Shown here one piece after another: positions 37,841-60,661 of a DNA stretch of 64,000 nt; position 1 is the stretch's first letter, and every line of letters begins with the position of its first letter. A program made the translations under genes and the position numbers. Origin of the DNA: Anoplopoma fimbria (taxonomy: Eukaryota > Chordata > Actinopteri > Perciformes > Anoplopomatidae); contig NC_072457.1 of NCBI RefSeq assembly GCF_027596085.1, forward strand, positions 30,638,177-30,702,176, in the 5' to 3' direction. The notes beneath the pieces are model-generated. The model made no database searches. It was not told where the DNA came from and was given only the letters and a program-made list of their open reading frames with translations.

Positions 37841-38498
37841 TACAGGAAAGGACAACTGCACAGCGATAACCTCTTTCTCAGCTTTGAAGGGGAGGAGTGT
37901 TTGACAATGCACTGTTTTCTAGAGGAAGCACGCACATTTAGATTACATTAGTTTGTCATGTTGGTAGTTGGTAAATCAAGTTATATTCATTCATTTTTCT
38001 TTGCCTTTGAGTTACCTGCCTGCTGCGATCTCCTTCCCAGTCTGACAAAAGATGGGGCTGAGGACCATACCATGATCTCTGACAGCATTGGGGGATGCCC
38101 TAACCCTAACCCTCTTTTTGTTACGTTTTAGTTAATGTCTATGTTCTCCTCGGCTGTATGCATTTGTTGGTTTGATCAGCCAGTATATAGGTTTTCCTCA
38201 CATTTCAGTCATAAAGGTCTGTTAATGGAGTTAACATCTTGTTTTGTTAGCCTTATTCTTCAATAGAGTTATTATGTTTTGTTGACTTCTTTTATCGGGG
38301 CTTATAACTCTGTTAATTAATTACTTTGTAGTAGTTCGTTTTATTGAATATTTTTGTCAAAATAAACCCTTTTTTAACTTAAAACCTGTGTTTTCTTGTG
38401 GCTTGACTGGTAGGTCTACCAAAATATGACATTAAATAATTTACTAATAAAGCTAACGATGACAGGGATCTGATATTTATGAGTCCACATTTAATTAT

Positions 38499-38842
38499 TG
38501 TCACAGCCTGACCTCAGTACTCTTGCCCTCTGGTGGTTTGCAGGTTATGGGGGTCTTCCTAGAGCTGACCTGCCCGTGTCATCACCTGCAAACAATCACC
38601 TCCATTATCAAGCCAATCAGGATCCCTATTTAAGCCTCAAGCCTTTGTCAGATTGCGCTCGTCCCGTAACCACAAGGTTGGTGGTTCGAACCCCTCTACA
38701 GCCAACATGCCAAGGTGTCCTTGAGCGAGACACCCAACCCCCCAGTTGCTCCCCGGGCGCTTCCTAGTAGCCCACTGCTCCTCCGGGATGGGTCAAATGC
38801 AGAGAATTGTAATTTCCCCATTGTGGGACTAATAAAGGCTTA

Positions 38843-38916
<74 letters not shown>

Positions 38917-39236
38917 CATTATTGTTCCAAGCCTACCATTTTTCCAAGCCTTGTTGACCTGTCAGTGACTTTTGCTCTTTTCCCTAGAAGACGCCGATTT
39001 TTGCCAAGCCCTTGCCTGTACCACTGCCTCCCTGCCTGACTTTGACCTCGGACTGCTCTCTGCCTCAGCCTCTGCCTTAGCCCTTGCCTGTACCTCTGCC
39101 ACTTTTGGTATTTTGGACTGTGGCCTCTCACTGTTTTGCCTCTGCCTGATCCTTGTTTCATTTTTATTTTGTCATTAAAGCTCACCTAAGAGACATTTTC
39201 TGTGTCTGCTTCTGAGTCCTTCCGAGGGGCCTGACA
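38499..39236 (+). mobile_element. Solo LTR with 5-bp target duplication, containing a SINE
   Basis: Starts TGTCACAGCCTG and ends GGCCTGACA, with inverted TGTCA/TGACA tips. It is flanked by the same pentamer ATTAT at 38494-38498 and 39237-39241. A TATTTAAG promoter-like box lies at 38630 and ATTAAAG near the end. A family A SINE occupies about 38667-38932. Ty3/gypsy-like by structure. No internal coding region remains. Confidence 0.85.
38667..38932 (+). mobile_element. tRNA-derived SINE (family A) inside the solo LTR
   Basis: Starts close to CCGTAACCACAAGG, has box B GGTTCGAACCCC, the CCCGGGCGCTTC body and GTGGGACTAATAAAGGCTTAA, and ends in about 30 ATT units (38842-38930). The 5' tip is truncated. 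Confidence 0.85.
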
Positions 39237-39463
39237 ATTATCCTAATTTGTTGCACTGTTGCGGTTGTAGTGTTAACTTTGATAAGGTTATTTTGTATAA
39301 CTGCTCTTCTGTTTACTTTTGATTTAATTCATTCAAGTGGCCGTGGGGCAGACACGATCTCTATAGGGTTTTTGGTGGGTAACTGGGTGGGTAACTGCTC
39401 TAATGGAAGCACAGAGAAGTGTGTTAGGCTGCAACCCAGCTTCCTGGTCTGAACTCTGGGTTG

Positions 39464-40148
39464 TCATGGATTAGGTCCACTAATAAACTGGGTCAGATTT
39501 CTAGATATGAGATCCGCTCCATCCAAAGTGGGATGAATGCCGTCTCTCCTAATCAGACCAGGTTTTCCCCAGAAAGTCTGACAATTGTCTACGAAGCCCA
39601 CATTGATTTTTGGACACCACCTCAACAGCCAGCAGTGGAATGATGACATGGGGCTATACATTTCATCATTAATCAGGTTATACATGTCATCATTGATCAG
39701 GTTATACATTTCATCATTAATGAGGTTATACATGTCATCATTGATCAGGTTATACATTTCATCATTAATCAGGTTATACATCTCATCATTGATCATTTCA
39801 TCATTGATCAGGTTAGGGAGAGGGCCAGAGAAAACTCATTGCCTTTCTACGAACACACCGATTCCACATTAACTTTAGTGACCTCCGAGCGACGTAATCG
39901 GTGGAGTCATTACCGCCGACGTGAATTACTATTTTAGTGAATTTACATTTATCCTTAACCAGCAGTTTTAAATAGGAATCAATGTTGTCCGCTCTGGCCA
40001 CTGGTTTCACTAACTTCATGTTTCTCAGAATGGAGCTGCCGATAACCAGAGTTGGTTTCTCAGCGGGTGTGTCGCTGACTGGGGAGAACCGGTTATAAAC
40101 GTGAAGTGGTTGGTGGGGAACCGTGTGCTTCTGCTTAGATTTATGCAT
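39464..40148 (-). mobile_element. LINE ORF1 with SGNH-esterase domain, expanded by a minisatellite
   Basis: Minus-strand frames 40148-39813 and 39796-39464 encode KPTLVIGSSILRNMKL (nucleophile block), FTKIVIHVGGNDS (the block III Asn region) and, after the repeat, [20 protein letters not shown] followed by GIHPTLDG, holding the DxxH catalytic pair. This is the esterase-type ORF1 of CR1/L2-like fish LINEs. A one-base shift near 39830 breaks it, and 24-bp repeats expand the middle. Confidence 0.82.
39654..39822. repeat. 24-bp coding-frame minisatellite
   Basis: About seven alternating 24-base units (TTATACATGTCATCATTGAT, TTATACATTTCATCATTAAT) encode an eight-residue repeat, MYNLINDE/D, on the minus strand, inside the LINE ORF1. 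Confidence 0.9.
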
Positions 40149-40159
40149 CCTTCAGACAG

Positions 40160-41408
40160 TCACCCAGCCTCCAAGCTGCAACGGGGTTGCGGGGGGACGG
40201 CTGGTAGAAGCTACATCTGGTCGGCCAGCACTGGCTACAGGGAGCAGCTGGCTAACAAGCCCCCTCCAGACCAACATTTCCACATCAGTGGACCAGGACA
40301 GCCCATCATGCCCCCCATCCCCCTCTACAACTGTTCACCCACGGCCAGGAGCTCACAGCTCCCTTCAAACCCCCTCACCACCCAGCCCCACCTTCACCAC
40401 CATCCAGGTACAGCGTCAGCTCTCCAGGCTTCAGAGTCGTCCCAGCGGTCTTAATGACTACAGACCTGTGGCCCTGACATCACACGTCATGAAGACCTTT
40501 GAGAGACTGGTTCTGCGGCACCTGAGGACCCAGCTTACAGCTTTCCTGGACCCACTACAGTTCGCCTATCTGCCACACATCGGGGTGGAGGACTCCATCA
40601 TCTACCTGACGCACAAGGCCCTCTCTCACCTGGAGAAGCTGGGAAGCACCGTGAGAGTCATGTTCTTTGACTTCTCCAGTGCTTTCAACACCATCCAGCC
40701 CTCCCTACTGAGAGAGAAGCTGCTGGAGATGAACCTTCCTGGATCACAGACTGGATCGCAGACTACCTCACAGGCCGGCCACAGTACGTCAGGGTGGATG
40801 GCTGTGTCTGTGAGTCTGTGATCAGCAACACCGGCGCACCCCAAGGAACTGTACTGGCACCGTTCCTCTTCACTCTCTACACCTCGGACTTCCGCTTCAA
40901 CTCTGGTTCCTGCCACCTCCAGAAGTTTTCCGATGACTCCTTCATTGTTGGATGTATCACCAGGGACAACGAGGAGGAGTACGGAGGACTGATTGAAATC
41001 TTCATCACATGGTGCAGCAACAACCACCTGAAGCTCAACATCAGCAAGACCAAGGAGCTTGTGGTGGACTACCAGAGGAACAGAAGCCCCCCTGTCCCTG
41101 TTTTCATTCAGGGAGGGGAAGTGGAGAGGGTTGAGTCCTACAAGTACCTTGGGGTGCAGATCAACAATAAACTGGACTGGACACACAACACTGCCCTCTA
41201 CAGGAAAGGACAGAGCAGGCTGTTCTTCCTGAGGAGGCTGAGGTCGTTCAATGTGTGCAATAAACTGCTCAAGGCATTCTACCAGTCTGTGATATACTGT
41301 ACATTGCTGTCTTATAGTTCTATTTTATTTTTATTTTATTGTATAATATATTTTATTTATTATCTTAATCTGTTTACTCTGTACTTGAGCTGCTGGATCA
41401 ATAAAGAA
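40160..41408 (+). mobile_element. Rex/CR1-like LINE, RT domain and 3' end
   Basis: 40440-40730 encodes LNDYRPVALTSHVMKTFERL, LDPLQFAYLPHIGVEDSIIY and VMFFDFSSAFNTIQP (motif A Asp). After a frame break, 40794-41330 encodes GAPQGTVLAPFLFTLYTSDF, the catalytic FSDDS, LKLNISKTKELVVDY, SYKYLGVQI and KGQSRLFFLRRLRSFNVCNK. The 3' UTR ends in AATAAAGAA just before the tetranucleotide tail. It lies head to head with the minus-strand ORF1 at 39464-40148. Confidence 0.88.
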
Positions 41409-41490
<82 letters not shown>

Positions 41491-41491
41491 A
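41409..41491. repeat. (TATC)n microsatellite, LINE tail
   Basis: About 20 TATC units continue the LINE 3' end. Confidence 0.95.
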
Positions 41492-42073
41492 CTAACTGCA
41501 CTAGCTAACAACTGAGCTACCATGGTACAAAGCCGTGCATCTGATTCACTAAGCAATGCCTCCAACACAGCAAATTAAGTACATTTATTACATGTACCAT
41601 TATCACTAAAGGAGACTGAGGATAAGCTAAGCATGTGACACACCGGGCAAAAGAGATTAGAAAAGGGAGAAGGAGAGAGCGAAGAAGTACTGTAGCTAAC
41701 GTAAGCAGAAATCATACAACAGTCATTGAATTTGGCCAGAAGTCGATAAAAGAGAGAGGGGCTGTGAGTGCTTGAACAAAACTAGCAAAAGTACAGCAGT
41801 TATAAAGCCGCTGTAATCAAGAATATCACACAGTTGACTAGGTTAAGCTAGAGCATCGAAACTACGCTTCCAGAAAATAGATAGGCTGGCAACCAGAAGT
41901 GAGACGATACTAATAGTGTAGCGCGTCAGCAGTGTGTCATTCTGTTTTATGATGGAACGATTTGCCCTGCCCCATAGACTTAGGCCCTGCCCCTTTCAGA
42001 AGCCATGCGAGGACCACGATCCGCCGGTACCCCCTTCGTGCAGGAAGGAGCGAGGGCCCACTGAGGGCCTCTT
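41492..42073. other. Gene-free stretch
   Basis: No gene or clear repeat recognised. The short frame at 41934-42152 has no family features and runs into the LTR. Confidence 0.5.
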
Positions 42074-42562
42074 TGTCAGGGTGTCAAAGACGCAACCGGC
42101 GACGGACCCAAAAGCAGTAACACAAGAGGAGCAGAGGAATAGTTCACGGTGATTTAATTAACAAAAGTCCAACAAAAACGTACATGAGGAGAAACGGAAC
42201 CAAGAATATCCAAGGAAACATAGACAAGGCGGGAAAATAGACAAGGCATGAACAAGGCAGGACCATAACAGACGAACCAACAAACAGCAGACAAAAGACA
42301 GGACTATAAATACACAAGAAACTAATCAGACAACCAGACACAGGAGGGCAGACATGAGGGCTGATTGGTGGAGAAACACAAGGGAACAGAGAAAGGCTGA
42401 AAGACTAATACATTACAGGTGGATCCAATCAGGGGCAGGACAGACAATTACAAAGGCGGGAAAACATACAAAGGCAGGAAGTGAAGTGAACACAAGACAC
42501 AAGAGGCAGGGAACTTCAAAATAAAACAGGAAATATACTTAACTAAAACCAAGACCGTGACA
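42074..42562 (-). mobile_element. Solo LTR with 5-bp target duplication
   Basis: The plus strand starts TGTCAGGGTGTC and ends ACCGTGACA. The flanking pentamer CTCTT is duplicated at 42069-42073 and 42563-42567. 489 bases with no coding region. Minus orientation is inferred from promoter-like text on that strand (GTGTATTTATAGTCC, about 42300-42315). Confidence 0.85.
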
Positions 42563-42567
42563 CTCTT

Positions 42568-43470
42568 GCAGCTTTATTTTGTAATTTAATTATAAGACCA
42601 TTGCTCTGGGCAAAATGGACATCTGTAGTTTCCAATAAAAACTGTTAATGCTTATCTGAGATGCGTAAATGATGACGGACACCAGTGCATCATAAAATTT
42701 GTATTAACCAAGCAACAAGTATCTATGGAAACTGCAGAATCTCTATTTTTAGGAGATGCCTCAATCTCATTGTACAGTGTCCTTGGGTTCATGAAAGGAC
42801 ATTTCAAATAAATGTATTTGAAATGTGTTATGTTATTGTTACACTCAAAGCATTGTGAAAAGTCACCTTATCATCTTTCTTTATTCTTTCCTATATATAC
42901 ATTTTTGACCAGTGTTTTTTTTGCTGAGCTGGCCGGTTTTCTTGTCCATGAAATTCTATCATACCCTTGACCCTGTGTTAAGCTTCATACGACTAATAGA
43001 AAGGAAACTAAAAATGACCAATAAAACAGAACTGCACTGAACCTGATCTTCCTTCAGGGTGTCATTCTCATACACTGCCAATAACATTATAACAGCAAAA
43101 TATCCACTGCTGTAATTAGAGATTATAATTTCAGTTTTTAATCCATTATTTTTTTAACATGCACATCTGTCACTGTCAATATAGATCCTACAAGCTGTGT
43201 ATACAGTATAGAGACATCTTTAAACGTAAGTACTGTACATGATCACACAGTCTTTGAGTCTTTTTCAGTATTTATTTACTTGCACTATTTCTATTGTTTA
43301 CAATTTACGGAACTCTTGACTTGTATATAGACTTAGCTACATTAGTCCATTGGTTCACAAATCTAGGGGCCGTATGGTTGCTAGTGGGACGTGAGCCATG
43401 CGGCTGCAGGTGGACTGACTGAGCTTTTATAAACACCACGGTACTCATGCACCCCACTCCCTCTGTCTCT
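42568..43470. other. Gene-free stretch
   Basis: AT-rich intergenic DNA; nothing recognised. Confidence 0.5.
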
Positions 43471-43477
43471 CTACATC

Positions 43478-43522
43478 CACACACACACACGCACACGCAC
43501 ACGCACACACACACACACACAC
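43478..43522. repeat. (CA)n microsatellite
   Basis: CA run with CG interruptions. Confidence 0.95.
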
Positions 43523-43539
43523 AGAGCAGCAGGTTTTGG

Positions 43540-45095
43540 GTGGTCGTGAATCATATTATTTATTTTTATTTCTGTTTAGGCATTAAAAATATCTTTCTTT
43601 GGGTTAAAATAAGTTTGATTGTTATGTAGTTACATAATGTTACTTAAACTTTAAAAAGTCAAACTTGACTTTTGGTTTCACACGGGACACAATCTCCTCT
43701 TGGGTGAAAGTGTGTTTTTCAGTCCCGCCATAACTACGTCCACCGAGTGCCATAGTTTAATGCTTAAGTCTACTAACCAGTCTGTTGCATTTCACTACTT
43801 GGGGGTGAAAGCAGGCTGGTACAGGACTGGTGATTTCTGACCTGAATTGTTTTGATTGTGTTGGATTCACTGGGTGGCTCATGGCTTGTTGTGCATTTCA
43901 TTTTTTATGTTTTTGCTATCTATCTATTTCTTTTTTATCTAGCTGTTGTGGTGTTATTTCAGCACTGCTTGGAGATCAGATGTCAATTAAAATGTAACCA
44001 GTACTGCTCACCATAATGATAGGAGAATATGAAATGAATGATAATATTCAACATTTGAACATACATGTTTTTCAGCATTGGCTCTATGTGGGACCACTAC
44101 TGTATACTTTTAAGATTGTGTGTGAGTGGTAGAGAATTCAGAAATGTTACACAAAAATGTCCTCTTATTTATCTTTATCATGTCCAAATGTCTGTTTTTC
44201 CTGTTATCTTCAATAAATTGACCTGTCTTTATCAGTGTGTATATGTCATACACAATTTTTTCCCTCTCTCACTCTTCTCTTCTCCCCCTCTCCCTTAATT
44301 TCTGTCCTCTCACATCAATCCCCTGCTGGATAATCTGATGCTGTAATCTGCTGTCATCTGTCATTGTTTCTGGATGGGACATTTGCAATGAGGCCAGATT
44401 ATCATCTCATACCGTGACCTAACCAGAAGAGGACGAGGCAAAATACTCATACACAGATGGACACACACACACACACACACACACAGTAGAAATATTCCTG
44501 TTTTGGTAGAGATTGATGAATCATGCAGAGGGATTGGAGTTGTACCAGGCAGGTGAACCACAGTTCAGCATGATATCAATGGATGGATGAATTAGATCTA
44601 AATAAACTTGTAGAGCTGATAACTAGATTCAGCTGGGTGACACTTCAGTCAGACCTATCCAGTCACATCATCAAATTGAGAATCGATATCATGAAGTGGC
44701 ATTTTTACCATTCTCTTTTTGGTGTTTGGGAATGCATGCCAGCTAGCTAGTGAGCAAACTATGGTGGTGCCATGATCGCGTTTTGTGTGAAAGCCTAAAA
44801 GCTGATTTCTCTAGCCACCTATGGAAATATATTGTTGGTGCATTTATTTGGTTGCTCCACCAGAAATGTAGATACTGCGTTAGTGATTTGACATGCGTCC
44901 ACGATTCCGCCATATTGGATTCGAGATATCCACAATATACAATTACAATGTGTATAGGTAGATTTCAGCTTCTCTACCAAATCAATTACAACTCGGTTAA
45001 TTTCGAACTTTCATGAAATTCTAGATGGAGCAAACTGTTTTAAAGGAGGCGACAATGTTTTTGTGATATTTGGCATGTTATATACATAATACCCA
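43540..45095. other. Gene-free stretch
   Basis: No gene supported. Contains the 43598-43690 partner of the repeat at 34620 and a (CA)n at 44460-44485. Confidence 0.5.
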
Positions 45096-45099
45096 ATGT

Positions 45100-45414
45100 G
45101 GGCGGCTGTGGCTCAGTGGAGAGCAGGGTCGTCCTCCAATCAGAGGATCGGCGGTTCGATCCCTGGCTCCGGCAGTCCATGCTGGTGTGTCCTTGGGCAA
45201 GACACTTAACCCCAAATTGCTCCCGCAGGCTGTTCCTGTGGTGTATGTATGTGTATGAATGTTAGTTAGGGTTCTGATGTGCAGGTGGCACCTTGCATGG
45301 TGGCTCCTGTCATCAGTGTATGAATGGGTGATTGATTGGTAATGTCAAAGCGCTTTGAGTGGTCGGAAGACTAGAAAAGCGCTATACAAGTACAATCAAT
45401 TATTATTATTATTA
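45100..45414 (+). mobile_element. tRNA-derived SINE (family B), best copy
   Basis: Starts GGGCGGCTGTGGCTCAGTGG, with box A TGGCTCAGTGG. Box B is GGTTCGATCCC at about 45152-45162. The body is TGTCCTTGGGCAAGACACTT and the 3' end AAGCGCTTTGAGTGGTCGG...GCGCTATACAAGTACAA, followed by an ATT tail. Both Pol III internal promoter boxes look intact. Derived from a tRNA and not a functional tRNA gene. Confidence 0.85.
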
Positions 45415-46490
45415 TAATGTTTTATATCTAAAATTATAACATATTATTTTATATCCTAATCATTTAGTAGACATCTAAATTAATATAATAGAAATCCTCT
45501 GATCATGTAGTCAAGTGGAAACGTCTCGGCTAAGTAGACGTCTAATCACTTTTCAACATTGAATGGCTTTAATTTAAACTAAAAATCTACAAACAAATTG
45601 ACTATTAGACATATTAATCAACTTCAAACCGCTCCTTCATGAGGAAAATGAATGATACTTTTACTCCTACGCCTAAAAGTGGGACCAAGTTGCATCTCAG
45701 ACTTTTTAGTTAACTTGGAGTGATTTCCCTCCTCTGAAGCTCGGTAGATATGGGCCGTGGTTTGGTACTGAGGAAACATCTGTTTCTTTAGCGGATAAAT
45801 GCCCCATACTGTATGTTCAGCTAGTCTCTAACCATGTCTGCCTGCTGTTTGCTGCTAGTATGCAGTGGCTTTATCAGAGCATTTATTCTGAAAACAAAAA
45901 AAGGTTGATGAGAGTCCTGAGTCATTAGAGAAGCCAAGAAACAAATGAAAATAATGAGAGGGAATTGAAGGAAACACAAGAAAACAACAAGAAAGAGAAA
46001 GAGAGGAGGAATAGAGGGGATGGGGAACGACAGAAATAACACAAACAGGAAGTTGTATCAACGGCAGAGGAAACCACATTTCTGCAATGAGTAACCACCT
46101 TCGTCTCTCACACTCTCCTCCTCCTCCCCCTCCTCCTCCTCTGTCTTTCAGTCCAAAATCTACAATATTTTCCATTTACCTACTTCTAAGACAATAAATC
46201 TGGTGAAACACAAAATAGATCATTTTAGTGAAAAGAAAAAGTTCACAATACAAATCAAAAATCACAAACAATCAACAAAATAAACTAAACTTATGTTACA
46301 ATGTCAGTGAATCAGGTTTTCTTGAATCAAAATGCTCAGAGACTTGTTTGAATGTAATTGGAAACTTAGTCCAGATTGTTTGTAGTTTAGCTTAGCTCGG
46401 AGACTGGAAGAATGAGGAAACTGCAAGCCTAGCTAAAAGTAAAAATACATTTCTAACAATCCCAAAGCTGTCTGATGTTGTAGCTTGTTA
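45415..46490. other. Flank downstream of the CD5-like gene
   Basis: No gene. A minus-strand AATAAA at 45882-45887, about 1.1 kb past the CD5-like stop, is a possible poly(A) signal. Confidence 0.45.
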
Positions 46491-46499
46491 TTCACCGGG

Positions 46500-46580
46500 A
46501 TGGTTTTGAGGTGCAGCCTTTCATTGGATGAAGGCTCTCTGCTGTCACTGAGCCAGAGGTTTTCATATAAGAAGTAGCTC
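46500..46580 (-). pseudogene. Decayed duplicate of the CD5-like terminal exon
   Basis: The minus strand reads LSDSREPSSNERLHLK, against VSDSREPSSNRNSDYNL in the real last exon (47090-47020). The nucleotide match is close around GGATGAAGGCTCTCTGCTGTC. The upstream TTTGAGAACAA is also shared, but about 45 extra bases separate it from the coding block and no AG acceptor sits at the homologous place. Likely a tandem-duplication relic. Confidence 0.65.
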
Positions 46581-46942
46581 CAGTCCTAACTGCTAAACTC
46601 CGATTGTTTGAGAACAACTTACAATGATGGCTAATTACTTTCCTAAACATAGTAATTTTCCATTCAATTACCACATCTAAATATAACTCTGTAGGGTTGA
46701 TAGAAGTTGTTCAGGTGTCATTTAAAAAGAAAGGCTGCTAAATTGAGTTAAGATACAACACTATGCATGGATGGTTGTAAATACTGACTGTTTGTTAGAA
46801 GTTTGAGTATCTGGGGCAGCCAATGAAGGTGTATCAAGAGGTCAGTCATCAACGTTACATGATCTTGAATACTAAGTAATTTATATTACAAACAAATCCA
46901 GAAATAGTAAAATATGAAAAAGTATGTTTGTCACACATATGA

Positions 46943-46943
46943 G

Positions 46944-47001
<58 letters not shown>
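46943..47001. repeat. (GAT)n in the 3' UTR of the CD5-like gene
   Basis: About 20 trinucleotides start 19 bases after the stop codon; CAT repeats in the mRNA sense. Confidence 0.95.
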
Positions 47002-47002
<1 letters not shown>

Positions 47003-47019
47003 CAAGAAGAGAATACGTG

Positions 47020-57907
<10,888 letters not shown>

Positions 57908-58042
57908 CACAGTAACAATGAGCGAGTAGAGGAAGAGGACAGACAGACAGACAGACAGGAGGAGTTTAAATGAGATCAAGAGGCTAACAAGAGAAAAACT
58001 GATGAGAAAGGAAACGGTGCAGAGGTGTAAAACTCCTCAACA

Positions 58043-58107
<65 letters not shown>

Positions 58108-58142
58108 CTCTCTGTCTCTGTCTCTCTCTCTGTCTCTCTCTC

Positions 58143-58191
<49 letters not shown>

Positions 58192-58275
58192 CTCTCTCTC
58201 TCTCTCTCCCCCTCTCTCTCTCTCTGTCTCTCTCTCTCTGTGTCTCTCTCTCTCACTCTCCCCCCCTCTCTCTCA
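57908..58275 (-). promoter_or_regulatory. Probable promoter-proximal region of the CD5-like gene
   Basis: Directly upstream of the start codon. A TTTAAA box (57965-57970) and CTTCCTC Ets-like words lie within 65 bases of the ATG in the gene sense. A polypurine (GA)n tract of about 230 bases follows at 58043-58275. TATA-poor, Ets-rich promoters are usual for lymphocyte genes. Purely inferred; no transcript data. Confidence 0.35.
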
Positions 58276-58276
58276 T
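58043..58276. repeat. (CT)n/(TCTG) polypyrimidine tract
   Basis: About 230 bases of CT with GTCT interruptions: polypurine-polypyrimidine DNA able to form triplex structures, about 135 bases upstream of the CD5-like start codon. Confidence 0.95.
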
Positions 58277-58279
58277 ACA

Positions 58280-60434
58280 GTGAATCACTTCATCCCCGGC
58301 CTGCTGCTGCTGCTTGTGCAAAAGTGCAGATTTCCTCTCTTCAAAGCGAGCTTGCAGCAGAGAGGCAGAGAGGGGAGGGGAAAATAAGAAGTGATGATAA
58401 GAAGCGAGGAAGCAGGAAGAGGTAGGAGGAAGAGGTGAAGGGAAGAGTTACGATTACTTTTTTAAACATGTTTGTGAGTCACGAGCCTCCGCTGAGTGAC
58501 GGAGTACACGAGTACATCGCTGCTACGTCGGGGAAGGCTGAGGGATAAACAGCAACATTAATACAACCAACAATAATAACACTGAAACATAAATATTAGA
58601 CTGCATATTGTACCATTCCAATCCCTGAATTGTGTCTTACTCACATGTTAAGACACACCACCTTAAGTACTCCCAGTCATAATATTGTCCATTAACATTT
58701 TAACAACGGTAAAGTCGTCACTAAAATGATTTTTACTTTATGATACGTATGATTGGGTTATACTTTGGTTAAATATATTCTATTCATAGGGAACTATATA
58801 GTTAAGGTTGCTGTGTATATTTTAATAATCTAACCTGCATTTCAAAAGAGCATTTGTGCATTGTGACATTAATTTAAATGTTTTTTTAATAATTGTATTG
58901 CTTTTGTGATTTAAAGGGAGATATATTTACAGTATGAAAAAAACAATGTATTATTATTATATTCTGATTTAATAATCAATCTTCTACAATGTCATATTTC
59001 ATAAGATGGTGTTTTACTACAATTTTATCACACAACCTGAATGAGACCAGAAACTTATTTTGTCTCACTGGGGAGAAAAAACAACAACAACAGAGAAATC
59101 AACATTTTACAGCATTTACTCAGATAAATTACAATCCCTTTTGTTAAGTGTACAACGCAACAATAATAATAACAATAAGCTCATAGATTAGAAATTTAAG
59201 TAAAGGAATTAACCACATATATAAACATGCCAAATATATGGAAGTGCAAATGAAAATAATAAAACAAGCACATTTTTAATATGTAAATAGTCCATTTAAA
59301 ATAAAATACCATAAATTAGAACTATAAAGAGGCAGTATGAAGTGCTGCGATAAAGGAAAACATTATTAACTGTAGGACATCTTGAAAAAGAGTTTTAAGC
59401 AAAAACTGTGTGGCACTGTTTTTATGATCTCTGTATATACAAATATATATATATAAAGAGAGAGAGAGAGAGAGAGAGAGATAATCATTGTGAATTTGCT
59501 GTCAGCAGCTGTTTGCTCTTGTCACCATAATAATAATAATAATAATAATAAAATCATAATCATAATATCAGATGAATTGGATGATACCCACATTCAGTAT
59601 AACAACAGAACTAATATCAGGTGAATGTGATTAGAACAGAGCCTTAGGAGGAGCTACACTAACTGTGATGGACAGAAAGGTTGATCCTCTTAGATAACAA
59701 AATGAACTGTTACATTTGTAGAGTCGTGCCATGGTTCAGATTATTCCACGTGTGTCACGCCTCTTTAATACTCATGTGTGCCGATAACTCGTCCGACAAG
59801 GACACACAAAACGGGGGAAACGAGAAAGTCTTTAAGAGTTAGAGTGTCTTCTTTGGTCCAGAAGGTCTTTGTGTTAATTTCAGCTTGATTTTTAGAGGTG
59901 CAACCTTTTCCAGGGCGGACATGCATAATGTATGAAAAGCTTTTGTGAGGTCATTTGCGTCTGAATAATATGTAAGACTGTCAGTGATGCTTTTAAACAG
60001 AGGAAAGAATGATCCTGCTTTATGCTATAACACCAAAAGTCTGGATGACAGTGTCACACATATGAAAAGGTCTCTGACAGAGAGATTGAAAAAACAATTT
60101 AAAAATGCTCAAGAGCTACGATTTGAAGTAACACAAATATGGAAATGAAGTCTCCAACAATAAATTTATCATAATCAAGAATAAGGGAACTTAGAGCAGC
60201 AAGATCCACAAGTCCAACTAAAGGTCTTACTCTCTCAATCCAGAGCAAAATAGGGCGATCAAGATCTCAAGATCTCAAGATCTCCTGTTTATCACACTTT
60301 ATTGTACAGTTTTCAAAGTTTCTATTTTTTTAAATTGTTTTTTACTATTGCTGTTGTCACACACCAATCACCAAGCCAAACTCCTTGTATGAGTAACGTA
60401 CTTATATAATAATATAATAATACAATAAACCGTT

Positions 60435-60440
<6 letters not shown>
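58280..60440. other. Gene-free stretch upstream of the CD5-like gene
   Basis: No gene supported. Purine-rich block at 58350-58440 (GAGGAAG words), (GA)n at 59457-59481, (AAT)n at 59528-59551. Confidence 0.5.

Positions 60441-60516
<76 letters not shown>
60441..60516. repeat. (AT)n microsatellite
   Basis: About 38 AT units; a shorter broken AT run follows at 60628-60661. Confidence 0.95.
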
Positions 60517-60518
<2 letters not shown>

Positions 60519-60661
60519 CTTACAATAAATCCTTTATTCCATCAGACGTGACAATTGTCAGAGCAATTTGTATCCTGTTCTGATTTTAACGCCCTCTTAA
60601 GTTTTTTTGCTTTCAGGTTATAGATTTTTATATATATATATATATCTATATATATATATAT

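Noticed and set aside
38842..38930. CRISPR-like regular repeat
   Set aside because: Simple ATT trinucleotide tail of a SINE in a eukaryotic genome.
45100..45180. Possible functional tRNA gene with good box A and box B
   Set aside because: The acceptor-stem and anticodon-arm pairing of a real tRNA is not apparent, and the sequence continues into a SINE body with an ATT tail shared by many copies.
57984..58256. Arg/Glu-repeat frame resembling an RNA-binding RE-rich protein
   Set aside because: It is the (GA)n tract read as codons.
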